64,000 nucleotides of DNA from Mycolicibacterium rhodesiae JS60 (GCA_000230935.2 AGIQ01000003.1:744001-808000); one strand, 5' to 3'; counted from the first letter of the stretch, positions 52,558-61,881 are shown. Program-made: numbers and translations. Notes: generated by a model not told the origin, from the sequence alone.

Positions 52558-53541
52558 ATGGCCAAATCGGCACCCGACCCCCAGGTGATGGCGAACGCGG
52601 TGGAACTGGCCTGCCGTGCGCCGTCGGTGCACAACAGCCAGCCGTGGCACTGGGTGGCCGAAGGATCCTCGTTGAAACTGTTTCTCGAAGCCCACCGGGT
52701 TCCGCATGCCACCGACCTGTCGGGCCGGGAGGCGATCATCAGCTGCGGCGCGGTGCTCGACCATCTGAGGGTCGCCGTCGCGGCCGCCGGGTGGCAGGCG
52801 AACGTCGCCCGGTTTCCCAACCCCAATGCCCCCGACCATCTGGCCACCGTCGACTTCAGCCCGCTGGAGTTCGTCACCGATGCGGAGCGTGCCCGCGCCG
52901 ACGCCATCCTGACCCGGCATACCGACCGGCTGCCGTTCGCTCCCCCACCCAACTGGACCGCTTTCGAGCAGGTGCTGTCCGACGTGATCGACGGCGAGCA
53001 GGCCGTACTGCACGTGCTGCCCGATACGGTGCGGCCACAGCTGGCCGAGGCGTCCCGGCTGACCGAGTCGTTGCGCCGCTACGACTCCTCCTACCATGCC
53101 GAATTGCACTGGTGGACAGCACCCTACGAGGTATCCGATGGCGTGCCCTACAGCACTTTGGTGTCGGTGGCCGAGCGCGACCGTGTCGACGTTGCCCGCG
53201 CGTTCCCGGCGGGCGAACTTCCCGATCGGCGGCCCGAGGTCGACCATGACCAGTCCACGATCGTGGTGCTGTCGACCTACGGTGACTCCCGCCGCGACGC
53301 GCTGGGCTGCGGCCAGGCGCTCTCGACGGTGCTCCTGGAAGCAACCCTGGCCGGCCTGGCCACCTGCACGCTGACGCACATGACCGAACTGGAGGCCAGT
53401 CGCGATGTCGTGCGGGCCCTGACCGGAGCCGACGACGATCCGCAACTGCTGATCCGCATCGGACTGGCCCCGTCGATCGCCCAGTTGCCGCCGGCCACAC
53501 CGCGGCGTCCACTGTCGGACGTGCTGGAATTCCGCGGCTGA
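52558..53541 (+). CDS. Acg-family nitroreductase-like protein (Rv2032/Rv3131-like)
   Basis: A 327-residue flavodoxin-reductase-fold protein of the Acg group. The N-terminus ANAVELACRAPSVHNSQPWH is the family FMN-pocket signature; further segments are SCGAVLDHLRVAV and LGCGQALSTVLLEATLAGL. Acg proteins look like nitroreductases but carry a lid over FMN and may store flavin rather than catalyse. In M. tuberculosis they are among the strongest DosR targets. A DosR box lies 61 bp upstream. Its stop is 1 bp from the convergent SRPBCC gene. Confidence 0.9.
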   Translation: MAKSAPDPQVMANAVELACRAPSVHNSQPWHWVAEGSSLKLFLEAHRVPHATDLSGREAIISCGAVLDHLRVAVAAAGWQANVARFPNPNAPDHLATVDFSPLEFVTDAERARADAILTRHTDRLPFAPPPNWTAFEQVLSDVIDGEQAVLHVLPDTVRPQLAEASRLTESLRRYDSSYHAELHWWTAPYEVSDGVPYSTLVSVAERDRVDVARAFPAGELPDRRPEVDHDQSTIVVLSTYGDSRRDALGCGQALSTVLLEATLAGLATCTLTHMTELEASRDVVRALTGADDDPQLLIRIGLAPSIAQLPPATPRRPLSDVLEFRG

Positions 53542-53542
53542 C

Positions 53543-54169
53543 CTAGCGTGCGGCCTCCGCGCGGCGCTTGATGCCGAGCATCATTCCGCGGGTCATCAGC
53601 GCCACGACCGGGCCGGACAGTTCGGAGCCGAGCACCTCACCGGGCCGGCGCAGGCCCGAACGGCTGCGCACCAGAAGCCGGCAGCGATCCTCCCACCGTG
53701 GCATGACGTGAAACGACCACACGCCGTCCCACGGCATGCTGGCCGGATCGATCCGCAGCACGATCGACTGACCCTCGATGATCTGCGCCACCGGCAGTGC
53801 CAGCCCGTCACGCAAACCCATCCAGCCGCGGGGCACCAGTCGGACGACGTCGCCGACGGCAAGCCGCTGCCATTCGTCATGGATGCGATCGGCGTTGCGG
53901 ATCTTGAGCCCCACGAGGTTCTCCAGGGCCTCGTAGCTGTACAAGCCGCCGCGATCCTGGCCCATCTGCACCAACCACGGCCACACCGCATCAGGGGGCG
54001 CGTCGATCCACACGCCCTCGGTGGTCTGGACGGCCGGGCGCGCGACCAGTTCGTCGCCGGGAAGCGGTGTTTCGCACTCCGCCTTGGTGGTGCCCCAATT
54101 GCGGTAGAAACGCCGGGCCCCATACAGTCCGGCCCCGGCGAGCGCCGTTGTGACCACACTCTTCCACAT
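53543..54169 (-). CDS. SRPBCC-fold protein
   Basis: A 208-residue protein. A short N-terminal hydrophobic helix (SVVTTALAGAGLYGARRFY) is followed by a START/Bet v1-like domain: VWIDAPPDAVWPWLVQMGQD, GGLYSYEALENLVGLKI, then DGVWSFHVMPRWEDRCRLLV. Such domains bind lipids or small hydrophobics, sometimes acting as cyclases. Possibly membrane-anchored. Divergent from the DUF1876 gene across two DosR-box-like sites, the nearer being 36 bp from its ATG, so it may be a DosR target. Ligand unknown. Confidence 0.8.
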   Translation of the reverse strand: MWKSVVTTALAGAGLYGARRFYRNWGTTKAECETPLPGDELVARPAVQTTEGVWIDAPPDAVWPWLVQMGQDRGGLYSYEALENLVGLKIRNADRIHDEWQRLAVGDVVRLVPRGWMGLRDGLALPVAQIIEGQSIVLRIDPASMPWDGVWSFHVMPRWEDRCRLLVRSRSGLRRPGEVLGSELSGPVVALMTRGMMLGIKRRAEAAR

Positions 54170-54204
54170 GCCTCCAGTCTTGCCGACAACCGCGGCGAAC
54201 CGTA

Positions 54205-54217
54205 GGGCCTTCTGCCC
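54205..54217. promoter_or_regulatory. DosR box, distal of pair
   Basis: GGGCCTTCTGCCC, matching the DosR pattern GGGNCTTNNGNCCC. It lies 36 bp from the SRPBCC start and 21 bp (start to start) from the next box. Confidence 0.55.
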
Positions 54218-54225
54218 ACCGCCAC

Positions 54226-54239
54226 AGGACTTCGGTCCC
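54226..54239. promoter_or_regulatory. DosR box, proximal to DUF1876
   Basis: AGGACTTCGGTCCC, matching 11 of 14 positions of the DosR core GGGACTWWAGTCCC. 52 bp before the DUF1876 ATG. Paired sites about two helical turns apart are usual at strong DosR promoters. Confidence 0.65.
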
Positions 54240-54291
54240 TACCGACGCACCGCGCCGGGTGGTCGGATCGAAGTGAACGAGGGGGACTGAA

Positions 54292-54576
54292 ATGGAACAC
54301 GACGAGACCAAGCATTCGACCGTGATGATCGCCGTCGATGAGGACGCCGACCGCACCCGGGCCACCGCCCATTTGTCCTGGCGGAGCACAACACTGGTGG
54401 GGATGGGCATCGCCCGCATGGACGCCGGCGACGCGCATGCAGTCGAACTCCGCGACGAAGTGGCCGTCGCGCGGGCGCTGTCCAATCTGGCCAACCAGCT
54501 CTTCGCCACGTCGATCTCGGAGATCGACGGTGCGGCCGTCTGGCGGCCGCCTTTGGCGGCATTTCAACGGAGGTAG
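54292..54576 (+). CDS. DUF1876 protein (Rv1738/Rv2632c-like)
   Basis: A 94-residue protein: TVMIAVDEDADRTRATAHLSW, LVGMGIARMDAGD, and ELRDEVAVARALSNLANQL. This matches the DUF1876 fold of Rv1738, a highly hypoxia-induced DosR target with structural similarity to ribosome hibernation factors. The ribosome role is inferred from that similarity. First gene of an operon with the Rv2030c-like gene (3-bp gap) and pfkB, behind two DosR boxes. Confidence 0.9.
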   Translation: MEHDETKHSTVMIAVDEDADRTRATAHLSWRSTTLVGMGIARMDAGDAHAVELRDEVAVARALSNLANQLFATSISEIDGAAVWRPPLAAFQRR

Positions 54577-54579
54577 ACG

Positions 54580-56619
54580 ATGACCAGGTCCACCGGGGTT
54601 CGCCGGCAGCAACCGCGCCGGGTGTTCAAGGACCGGCGGGAGGCGGGTCAGGTACTCGCCGGCCTGCTGCAGGCGTACCGGGGCCGGCCCGACGTCGTGG
54701 TGCTGGGCCTGGCCCGCGGTGGAATTCCGGTCGCCTATGAGGTGGCCAGTTCGTTGGGTGCTCCGCTGGACGCCTTCATCGTCCGTAAGCTCGGCGCGCC
54801 GGGCCACGAGGAGTTCGCCGTCGGTGCGCTGGCCAGCGGCGGACGGGTAGTGGTCAACGACGACGTGCTGCGCGGTTTGCGCGTCACCCCGCAACAGCTG
54901 CGGGAGGTCGCTGAACGCGAGGCACGCGAACTCATCCGGCGCGAGGCGGCCTATCGGGAGGGCCGGCCGCCAGTACGGGTCACCGGCAAGACGGTGATCA
55001 TCGTCGACGACGGTCTGGCGACCGGGTCGAGCATGCACGCGGCCGTGCAGGCGCTGCGCGAATCAGAACCCGCCGAGATCGTGATCGCGGTGCCCGCCGC
55101 ACCGGAATCCACCTGCCGGGAGTTCGCCGGGCTGGTCGATGACGTCGTCTGTGCCTCGATGCCGACGCCGTTCCTGGCGGTGGGTGAATCGTTCTGGGAT
55201 TTCACCCAGGTCACCGACGACGAGGTGCGCGAACTGCTGGCACGACCCACCGAGGGCCGCCCCGTGCCGCCGGCCGGGGAGCGCGCCGCCGACGCCGTCG
55301 CCGCCGCCGCGATCGACTCACCCGGCGGGATGCCGCCGCGCGAGGTGCTGGACGAGCTGATCGGTGACGCGCGCGTGGTGCTGATCGGCGAGAGCTCGCA
55401 CGGCACCCACGAATTCTACGAAGCTCGCGCCGAGATCACCAAGTGGCTGATCGAGCACAAGGGCTTCAATGCCGTTGCCGCAGAGGCTGATTGGCCAGAC
55501 GCCTACCGAGTCAATCGTTATGTGCGGTGGTTGAGCGACGACTCGACGCCAGAAGAGGCGCTGCGCGGTTTCGAACGGTTCCCGGCCTGGATGTGGCGCA
55601 ACACCGTGGTTCGCGATTTCGTCGGATGGCTGCGTTGGCACAACGGGCGGTGTGCGGCCGACGGCCGCAGGCAGACCGGGTTCTACGGGCTGGACCTCTA
55701 CAGTCTGCATCGCTCGATGCAGGAGGTCGTCGCCTACCTCGACGCCGTCGACCCGAAGGCCGCGGCGCGGGCCAGGCACCGCTACGCGTGTTTCGACCAC
55801 TCCACCGGTGACGACGGCCAGGCCTACGGTTATGCCGCGGCCTTCGGTGCCGGCGCGTCCTGTGAACGCCAGGCCGTCGAGCAGCTGGTCGAGATGCAGC
55901 GCGATGCACTGGCATACCTGGCCAGCGACGGCCGGCTCGCCGAGGACGAGCTGTTCTACGCCCAACAGAACGCGACGACGGTGCGCGATGCCGAGGCGTA
56001 TTACCGCGGCATGTTCGGCGGCCGGGTCACCTCGTGGAACATGCGCGACGAACACATGGCGCAGACCCTGGGCGCGCTGCTCGCCCATCTGGACCGGCAC
56101 GCCGGTGCAGAACCTGCGCGAATCGTGGTGTGGGCGCACAACTCTCACGTCGGCGATGCTCGTGCTACCGAAGTCTCCGCCGACGGGCAGCTGACCATCG
56201 GCCAACTGGCCCGCGAGCAGTACGGCGAGCAGTGCCGGCTGATCGGCTTCTCGACATTCGAGGGAACCGTGACTGCGGCCAGCGACTGGGGCGGCATCGC
56301 AGAGCGCAAGGTCGTGCGCCCAGCACTGCCGGGAAGCATCGAGGAACTGCTGCACGAGACGGGCAAGGCGGCGTTCCTGGTGCCCATGCACGACAGCTCA
56401 CCCGCCGCGAGGGCGCTGGAGGTGGTCCGCCTCGGGCGGGCGATCGGCGTGATCTACCTCCCCAGGACCGAACGGCAGAGTCACTACTTCCACGTGCGTC
56501 CCTCCGATCAGTTCGACGCGATGATCCACATCGACAAGACCCGCGCCCTGGAGCCCCTGGAGCCGAACAGTGTGTGGATCGCCGGGGAGAACCCCGAAAC
56601 CTACCCGAGCGGTTTGTAA
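54580..56619 (+). CDS. Phosphoribosyltransferase-erythromycin esterase fusion (Rv2030c-like)
   Basis: A 679-residue two-domain protein. Residues 1 to about 215 are a PRTase-like domain with TVIIVDDGLATGSS (about 140-153) as the PRPP loop. Residues about 260-670 are an erythromycin-esterase-type domain with LIGESSHGTHEFYEAR (about 267), ADWPDAYRVNRY and VWAHNSHVGDA, which hold the conserved Glu/His residues. Rv2030c has the same fusion and length and is in the DosR regulon next to pfkB and hspX. The reaction is unknown. Sits 3 bp from both neighbours in the operon. Confidence 0.93.
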   Translation: MTRSTGVRRQQPRRVFKDRREAGQVLAGLLQAYRGRPDVVVLGLARGGIPVAYEVASSLGAPLDAFIVRKLGAPGHEEFAVGALASGGRVVVNDDVLRGLRVTPQQLREVAEREARELIRREAAYREGRPPVRVTGKTVIIVDDGLATGSSMHAAVQALRESEPAEIVIAVPAAPESTCREFAGLVDDVVCASMPTPFLAVGESFWDFTQVTDDEVRELLARPTEGRPVPPAGERAADAVAAAAIDSPGGMPPREVLDELIGDARVVLIGESSHGTHEFYEARAEITKWLIEHKGFNAVAAEADWPDAYRVNRYVRWLSDDSTPEEALRGFERFPAWMWRNTVVRDFVGWLRWHNGRCAADGRRQTGFYGLDLYSLHRSMQEVVAYLDAVDPKAAARARHRYACFDHSTGDDGQAYGYAAAFGAGASCERQAVEQLVEMQRDALAYLASDGRLAEDELFYAQQNATTVRDAEAYYRGMFGGRVTSWNMRDEHMAQTLGALLAHLDRHAGAEPARIVVWAHNSHVGDARATEVSADGQLTIGQLAREQYGEQCRLIGFSTFEGTVTAASDWGGIAERKVVRPALPGSIEELLHETGKAAFLVPMHDSSPAARALEVVRLGRAIGVIYLPRTERQSHYFHVRPSDQFDAMIHIDKTRALEPLEPNSVWIAGENPETYPSGL

Positions 56620-56622
56620 CCG

Positions 56623-57594
56623 ATGAACGAACTCGCCGTCGCGGGGCATCGGATCGTCACTCTGACGATGAATCCCGCCCTGGACATCACCACGAGCACC
56701 GAGGTGGTGCATTCGACCGACAAGTTGCGTTGCGCCGCGGCGCGTTACGACCCGGGTGGCGGCGGAATCAACGTCGCGCACGTGGCCGAGGTGCTCGGAG
56801 CGGCTACCACCGCGGTGTTCCCCGCCGGCGGGCCGGCCGGTGAAATGGTGCACAACCTGCTCGTCGCCGAGGGGCTGACCGTGCGCAGGATCAAGATCGG
56901 CGGCTCGACGCGGGAGAGTTTCACCGTCGACGAGCGCTCCACCGGTAAGCAGTACCGGTTCGTGCTGCCCGGGCCGGAACTCGCCCTCGCCGAGCAGACC
57001 GAGTGCCTGCTTCAGTTGCGCATCGCGGCTGCCTCGGCAGCCATCGTGGTGGCCAGCGGCAGCCTGCCCCCCGGCGTTCCGCCGGACTTCTACCAGCAGG
57101 TGGCCAATGTGTGCGCCGATCTCGGCGCGATCTTCCTGCTGGACACATCAGGTGGCGGCCTGCGGCACGTCAACTCGGGGGTGTGCCTGCTCAAGCCCAG
57201 CCTGCGTGAGCTACGCGAATGCGTAGGGCGTGAGCTGGCCACCGAGGGCGAGCAGTTGGCCGCGGCCCACGAACTGATCGACCGCGGCTGCGCCGACAAC
57301 GTGCTGGTCTCGCTCGGGTCGCAGGGCGCGCTGCTGGCCACCGCGCAGGGCGGGAGCCGGTTCCCGCCGGTGCGAGTGCCCGGGGGCAGCGGCGTCGGAG
57401 CCGGAGACGCGATGGTGGCCGGCGTCGCGGTCGGCCTGACCCGCGGCTGGCCGCTGACCAAGGCGGTGCGGCTGGGAATCGCTACCGGTGCCGCGATGCT
57501 GCTGACCCCGGGTACCGCGCCGTGCACCCGCGAGGACGCTGAACGCTTATTCGACCTGACCGACAATCCCGGCGACCTGAGTCGACCCACTTAG
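56623..57594 (+). CDS. pfkB: 6-phosphofructokinase/ribokinase-family kinase PfkB
   Basis: A 323-residue PfkB-family kinase from the ATG at 56623. The N-terminal ITLTMNPALDITT-like opening (IVTLTMNPALDITTS), DPGGGGINVAHVA substrate motif, VASGSLPPGVP and the C-terminal PGGSGVGAGDAMVAG with the catalytic Asp (about 260) are all present. It phosphorylates fructose-6-phosphate or a related sugar phosphate. Rv2029c occupies the same position after Rv2030c in the DosR regulon. Its stop codon touches the DosR box of the next transcript. Confidence 0.92.
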   Translation: MNELAVAGHRIVTLTMNPALDITTSTEVVHSTDKLRCAAARYDPGGGGINVAHVAEVLGAATTAVFPAGGPAGEMVHNLLVAEGLTVRRIKIGGSTRESFTVDERSTGKQYRFVLPGPELALAEQTECLLQLRIAAASAAIVVASGSLPPGVPPDFYQQVANVCADLGAIFLLDTSGGGLRHVNSGVCLLKPSLRELRECVGRELATEGEQLAAAHELIDRGCADNVLVSLGSQGALLATAQGGSRFPPVRVPGGSGVGAGDAMVAGVAVGLTRGWPLTKAVRLGIATGAAMLLTPGTAPCTREDAERLFDLTDNPGDLSRPT

Positions 57595-57607
57595 GGACTT
57601 TCTTCCC
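57594..57607 (+). promoter_or_regulatory. DosR box of the usp-devR-devS operon
   Basis: GGGACTTTCTTCCC, 12 of 14 matches to GGGACTWWAGTCCC, 67 bp before the usp ATG. Its first base is the last base of the pfkB stop codon. Implies autoregulation of devRS. Confidence 0.72.
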
Positions 57608-57674
57608 TGATAGACGCACTCCGGCAGAGATAACGTCGTCACAATAGAAAGCTGCCGTCCCCGGGGAGCTACCC

Positions 57675-58544
57675 ATGCCCGAATCGTTCACACCGCCGTC
57701 GATCGTCGTCGGCATCGACGGGTCGAGGGGCGCCGTGCGAGCCGCAGTGTGGGCCATCGACGAGGCCGTCAGCCGCGATATCCCACTGCGACTGCTGTAC
57801 TCGATCGACCCGCTCGGGCCCGATGGGGTCGCCCCCCAGGAGGCGGCGAGCCAGCAGGCCAGCGCCGAACTGGCGGTGCGGTATGCGGCCGACGCGGTCG
57901 AAGCCACCCAACGGCCGGTCAAGGTCGAGATCGACATCCTGACCGGCCGCCCGGTCGCCACACTGGTGGAAGCATCCCGCACGGCGGCGATGATCTGCGT
58001 CGGAGCGGTGGGGCTCAAGCACTTCGACCACGACCGCATCGGATCGACGGCCACGGCGCTGGTCACCGCCGCACACTGCCCGATCGCGATCGTGCGCGGC
58101 TCGGAGCGAGCCGCCGACCCGGGCCCGGGATGGGTCGTCGTCGATCTCGACGAATCACCCGACAGCGCGGCAGTACTCCAATTCGGGGTGCAGGAGGCCC
58201 GATTACGCAACGCCCCCCTGCGGGTGCTCAGTTCGTGGCAGTCGCGCTACACCGATGTGCACGACTCGCATGCGGTGTCCGACGGAAACCGGATGGTGCG
58301 CGCCCAGCTCGATCGCCGGCTGTCGCACTGGAAGCACCAATACCCCGACCTCGATGCGCGGCCGGTCGCGATCCACGGCAGCGTGCTGAACTATCTGGCC
58401 AAGCACGGGGAGCAGATCCAGCTGGTCGTGGTGGGTGCGCGCAACGCGGGCGGCATCGAGGAACTGTTCGGCCCGACCGGGTCGGCGGCGATGCACAACA
58501 CCGACTGCTCGGTTTTGGTGGTCGACCGTCAGCGCTTGTTGTGA
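57675..58544 (+). CDS. Universal stress protein, tandem UspA domains (Rv3134c-like)
   Basis: A 289-residue protein with two UspA domains. The first opens IVVGIDGSRGAVRAAVWAID and has ICVGAVGLKHFD; the second opens WVVVDLDESPDSAAVLQFG and ends LVVVGARNAGGIEELFGPTG with SVLVVDRQ. ATP-binding motif G-2x-G-9x-G is only partly matched in either domain. In M. tuberculosis Rv3134c is cotranscribed with devR-devS and transcription starts upstream of it; here devR begins 33 bp after its stop and the DosR box lies upstream. Confidence 0.92.
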   Translation: MPESFTPPSIVVGIDGSRGAVRAAVWAIDEAVSRDIPLRLLYSIDPLGPDGVAPQEAASQQASAELAVRYAADAVEATQRPVKVEIDILTGRPVATLVEASRTAAMICVGAVGLKHFDHDRIGSTATALVTAAHCPIAIVRGSERAADPGPGWVVVDLDESPDSAAVLQFGVQEARLRNAPLRVLSSWQSRYTDVHDSHAVSDGNRMVRAQLDRRLSHWKHQYPDLDARPVAIHGSVLNYLAKHGEQIQLVVVGARNAGGIEELFGPTGSAAMHNTDCSVLVVDRQRLL

Positions 58545-58577
58545 CCCTTTGCCGCTGATGCCCGTTACTGTTGGCAG

Positions 58578-59225
58578 ATGGTCAAGGTCTTTCTCGTCGA
58601 CGACCACGAAGTCGTTCGCCGCGGACTGATCGATTTGTTGTCCACCGATCCCGAGCTCGAGGTGATCGGTGAGGCGGGGTCTGTCACTCAGGCGCTGTCG
58701 CAGATCCCCGCGCTGGCGCCCGACGTCGCGGTGCTCGACGTCCGCCTGCCCGACGGCAACGGCATCGAATTATGCCGCGACCTGCTCTCCAAGATGCCCG
58801 ACCTGCGGTGCCTGATGCTGACGTCGTTCACCTCGGACGAGGCGATGCTGGACGCCATCCTCGCCGGCGCAAGCGGTTACGTCGTCAAGGACATCAAGGG
58901 TATGGAGTTGGCCCAGGCGATCAAGGATGTCGGTGCGGGCCGTTCCCTGCTGGACAATCGGGCGGCCGCGGCACTGATGGCCAAGCTGCGCGGTGCCGCC
59001 GAGCGCGCCGACCCGCTGTCCGGTCTCACCGAACAGGAGCGGGTGCTGCTGGGTCTGCTCGGCGAAGGCCTGACCAACAAGCAAATCGCCGCGCGGATGT
59101 TCCTGGCCGAGAAGACGGTGAAAAACTACGTTTCACGATTGCTGGCAAAACTCGGGATGGAGCGACGCACACAGGCCGCGGTCTTCATCTCCAAGCTCGA
59201 CCAGAACCAACACACCGAAGACTGA
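58578..59225 (+). CDS. devR: Dormancy response regulator DevR/DosR
   Basis: A 215-residue NarL-family response regulator. The receiver domain has D8-D9, phosphoacceptor D54 (VAVLDVRLPDG), a Thr/Ser in MLTSFTSDEA and K104-region KDIKG. The C-terminal LuxR helix-turn-helix (LTEQERVLLGLLGEGLTNKQ; LAEKTVKNYVSRLLAKLGM) is nearly identical to M. tuberculosis DosR. It activates the hypoxia, NO and CO dormancy regulon by binding the boxes found around it. Ends 36 bp before devS. Confidence 0.97.
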   Translation: MVKVFLVDDHEVVRRGLIDLLSTDPELEVIGEAGSVTQALSQIPALAPDVAVLDVRLPDGNGIELCRDLLSKMPDLRCLMLTSFTSDEAMLDAILAGASGYVVKDIKGMELAQAIKDVGAGRSLLDNRAAAALMAKLRGAAERADPLSGLTEQERVLLGLLGEGLTNKQIAARMFLAEKTVKNYVSRLLAKLGMERRTQAAVFISKLDQNQHTED

Positions 59226-59261
59226 AGCACCGCTACCGATCTGGTGGCAGCATGGTGCTTT

Positions 59262-60989
59262 GTGACCGATGACAACGTCGGGTCGGGGGGAAATCGCACA
59301 CCGGCGCCGCCGCTGCGCGACACGCTTGGGCAGCTGCGGCTGCGTGAGCTGCTGGTGGAAGTCCAGGACCGGGTCGAACAGATCGTCAAGGGCCGGGATC
59401 GGCTCGACGGGCTGGTCGAGGCGATGCTGGTCGTGACGTCGGGCCTCGAGCTGGATGTCACGCTGAAGACGATCGTCGACACCGCCATCGACCTCGTCGA
59501 CGCCCGCTACGGCGCCCTGGGCGTGCGCGGCGACGACGACGAGCTGGTCGAGTTCATCTACGAAGGCATCGACGAGGCGACCCGGGAACGCATCGGGCCG
59601 TTGCCGTCGGGCCGTGGCGTGCTCGGCCATCTGATCGACGAGCCCAAGCCGATCCGGCTGGACAACATCCTTCAACACCCGGCCTCGGTCGGGTTCCCGC
59701 CGAATCATCCGCCGATGCGCACCTTCCTGGGTGTCCCGGTGCGCATCCGCGACGAGGTGTACGGCAACCTGTACCTCACCGAAAAGGCCAATGGCCAGCC
59801 ATTCAGCGAGGACGACGAGGTTCTGGTCGAAGCGCTGGCCGCCGCGGCGGGCATCGCCATCGACAACGCCCGGCTCTATGAGCAGTCCCGGACCCGGCAG
59901 TCATGGATCGAGGCGACCCGCGATATCGGCACCGAGCTACTGGGGGGCGCGGATCCAGCACAGGTGTTCCGGCTCATCGCCGATCAGGCACTCAAGCTCA
60001 CGGCCGCCGACGCGGTCCTCGTCGCGGTGCCGACCGACACCGAGCTGCCCACCGATCACGTCAGCGAGCTGCTCGTCGTGGAGACCGCCGGGGTGATCGG
60101 TCATGCGCAGTCGATGGAACCGATCACGGTGGCCGGCAGTGTCATCGGCGAGGCTTTCGCGACTCGGACGCCGAGGCGCTTCGACAACATCGGCGACGAC
60201 CTGGCGGCCATGCCCGGCGCGGGGCCCGCGATGGTCCTGCCGCTGCGCACCACCGAGACCGTCGCGGGTGTGGTGGTGATCCTGCGCCGCCGCGGCAAGC
60301 AGAGCTACAGCGACGAAAAGCTGGACATGATGGCGGGTTTCGCCGATCAGGCCACGCTGGCCTGGCAGCTGGCCACCACGCAGCGTCATCTGCGGGAGCT
60401 CGACGTGCTCTCCGATCGTGACCGGATCGCCCGCGATCTGCACGACCACGTAATCCAGCGGTTGTTCGCTGTGGGGTTGACGCTGCAGGGCACGATTCCA
60501 CGGGCCAAGGTGCCCGAGGTGCAGGAACGACTGGTCACCACGGTCGACGAATTGCAGGGCGTGATCCAGGAAATCCGGACGGCGATCTTCGACCTGCATG
60601 GCGGGTCGGCGGGGTCCACCCGGCTGCGCCAGCGACTCGACGACGCGGTCGGCGCGTTCGCCGATTCGGACGTGCGCATCACGGTCCAGTACGTCGGGCC
60701 GCTGTCGGTGATCGAGGCGCCGCTGTCCGACCACGCCGAAGCGGTGGTCCGCGAGGGGATCAGCAATGCGGTGCGCCACGCGAACGCCGACACCGTGACC
60801 GTTACCGTCCGGGTCGAGGACGAGCTGGCGATCGACGTGGTCGACGACGGGTGCGGGATGCCTGCCGATGTGACTCCCAGCGGGTTGATCAACCTGCGCC
60901 GCCGCGCCTACGAGGTCGGCGGGGATTTCACCGTGGGCAACGCGCCCGATGGTGGTACCGCCTTGCGGTGGACGGCGCCGCTGCCCTGA
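59262..60989 (+). CDS. devS: Heme sensor histidine kinase DevS/DosS
   Basis: A 575-residue kinase. The GTG at 59262 is chosen because it puts the heme-ligand His of GAF-A (FPPNHPPMRTFLG) at residue 149, as in M. tuberculosis DevS; a GTG at 59244 adds six residues. Domains: GAF-A (about 60-205), GAF-B (about 230-375), HisKA_3 with H394 in ARDLHDHVIQRLF, and HATPase with VREGISNAVRHA and DDGCGMP. It senses O2, NO, CO or redox state through heme and phosphorylates DevR. No TM helices, so cytoplasmic. Confidence 0.96.
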   Translation: MTDDNVGSGGNRTPAPPLRDTLGQLRLRELLVEVQDRVEQIVKGRDRLDGLVEAMLVVTSGLELDVTLKTIVDTAIDLVDARYGALGVRGDDDELVEFIYEGIDEATRERIGPLPSGRGVLGHLIDEPKPIRLDNILQHPASVGFPPNHPPMRTFLGVPVRIRDEVYGNLYLTEKANGQPFSEDDEVLVEALAAAAGIAIDNARLYEQSRTRQSWIEATRDIGTELLGGADPAQVFRLIADQALKLTAADAVLVAVPTDTELPTDHVSELLVVETAGVIGHAQSMEPITVAGSVIGEAFATRTPRRFDNIGDDLAAMPGAGPAMVLPLRTTETVAGVVVILRRRGKQSYSDEKLDMMAGFADQATLAWQLATTQRHLRELDVLSDRDRIARDLHDHVIQRLFAVGLTLQGTIPRAKVPEVQERLVTTVDELQGVIQEIRTAIFDLHGGSAGSTRLRQRLDDAVGAFADSDVRITVQYVGPLSVIEAPLSDHAEAVVREGISNAVRHANADTVTVTVRVEDELAIDVVDDGCGMPADVTPSGLINLRRRAYEVGGDFTVGNAPDGGTALRWTAPLP

Positions 60990-60999
60990 TCGCGCATCG

Positions 61000-61881
61000 T
61001 CACCGCGCGACTATCACCGGCATCCGCGCGCCGTGCACCACCGCGGTGCTGACCGAGCCGAGCATCATCCCGGCGAATCCGCCGCGGCCATGGCTACCGA
61101 CGACCACGAGCTGACCCGACTCCGACTGCTCGACGAGCTGATGAGCAGGCCGATCGGCGACGACCACGCGGCGCACAGGCACATCGGGGTAGCGCTCCTG
61201 CCATCCCGCCAGCCGTTCGGCGAGCGTCTCCTCGCCGATGGATTGCATGCTCGACCAGTCGATGCCGGGAAATTCGAAGACGCCGGTATCGCTCCAGGCA
61301 TGCACCGCGACGAGATCGACCCCTCGGTACGAGGCCTGCTCGAACGCGATCCCCAACGCCCGCTCCGATGCCGGTGATCCGTCGACTCCCACGATCACCG
61401 GCGCCTCCGAGGGGTGCGACGTGAGCGGATCGTCGTCGTGGATGATCGCCACCGGGCAATGCGCATGATGAACCAGCCCGGTGCTGACCGAACCGAGCAG
61501 ACTCCGGGCGAGCGCACCGCGCCCACGGCAGCCGACCACGATCAGCTGTGCGTCCTTGGACAGATTCACCAGCGTCGACACCGCGGGACCGGAGACCATC
61601 TCGGTCGTGACCTCGACCGGGTGGTCCCCGGCGGCGTCCTCGACGAGCTTCGCTGCGCTGTCGAGGATTTCGCGGCCCGAATCCTCCTGCCATTGCAGGT
61701 AACCCGACGGTATCGGCACTTCGGGGAAGGTCATCACCGCGGGGGGAATGAGGACGTGGACCAAGGTGACCGACAATCCGCGCCGCGCGGCGTCGCGCGT
61801 GGCCCAGTCGACGGCCACCTTCGAGGCCGCGGAACCATCGACCGCTACCAGGACCTCGTATTTCGTTGCAGAAGTTGACAT
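61000..61881 (-). CDS. Universal stress protein, tandem UspA domains (Rv2005c-like)
   Basis: A 293-residue protein from the ATG at 61881, with GGAAGGAG at optimal spacing. Both domains carry the ATP-binding pattern: LIVVGCRGRGALARSLLGSVS and LVVVGSHGRGGFAGMMLGSVS. Openings are EVLVAVDGSAASKVAVDWAT and VIVGVDGSPASERALG. M. tuberculosis Rv2005c has the same length and sits beside otsB1 in the DosR regulon. Here it is divergent from the otsB1-like gene across a DosR box, and converges on devS (10 bp). Confidence 0.93.
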   Translation of the reverse strand: MSTSATKYEVLVAVDGSAASKVAVDWATRDAARRGLSVTLVHVLIPPAVMTFPEVPIPSGYLQWQEDSGREILDSAAKLVEDAAGDHPVEVTTEMVSGPAVSTLVNLSKDAQLIVVGCRGRGALARSLLGSVSTGLVHHAHCPVAIIHDDDPLTSHPSEAPVIVGVDGSPASERALGIAFEQASYRGVDLVAVHAWSDTGVFEFPGIDWSSMQSIGEETLAERLAGWQERYPDVPVRRVVVADRPAHQLVEQSESGQLVVVGSHGRGGFAGMMLGSVSTAVVHGARMPVIVAR

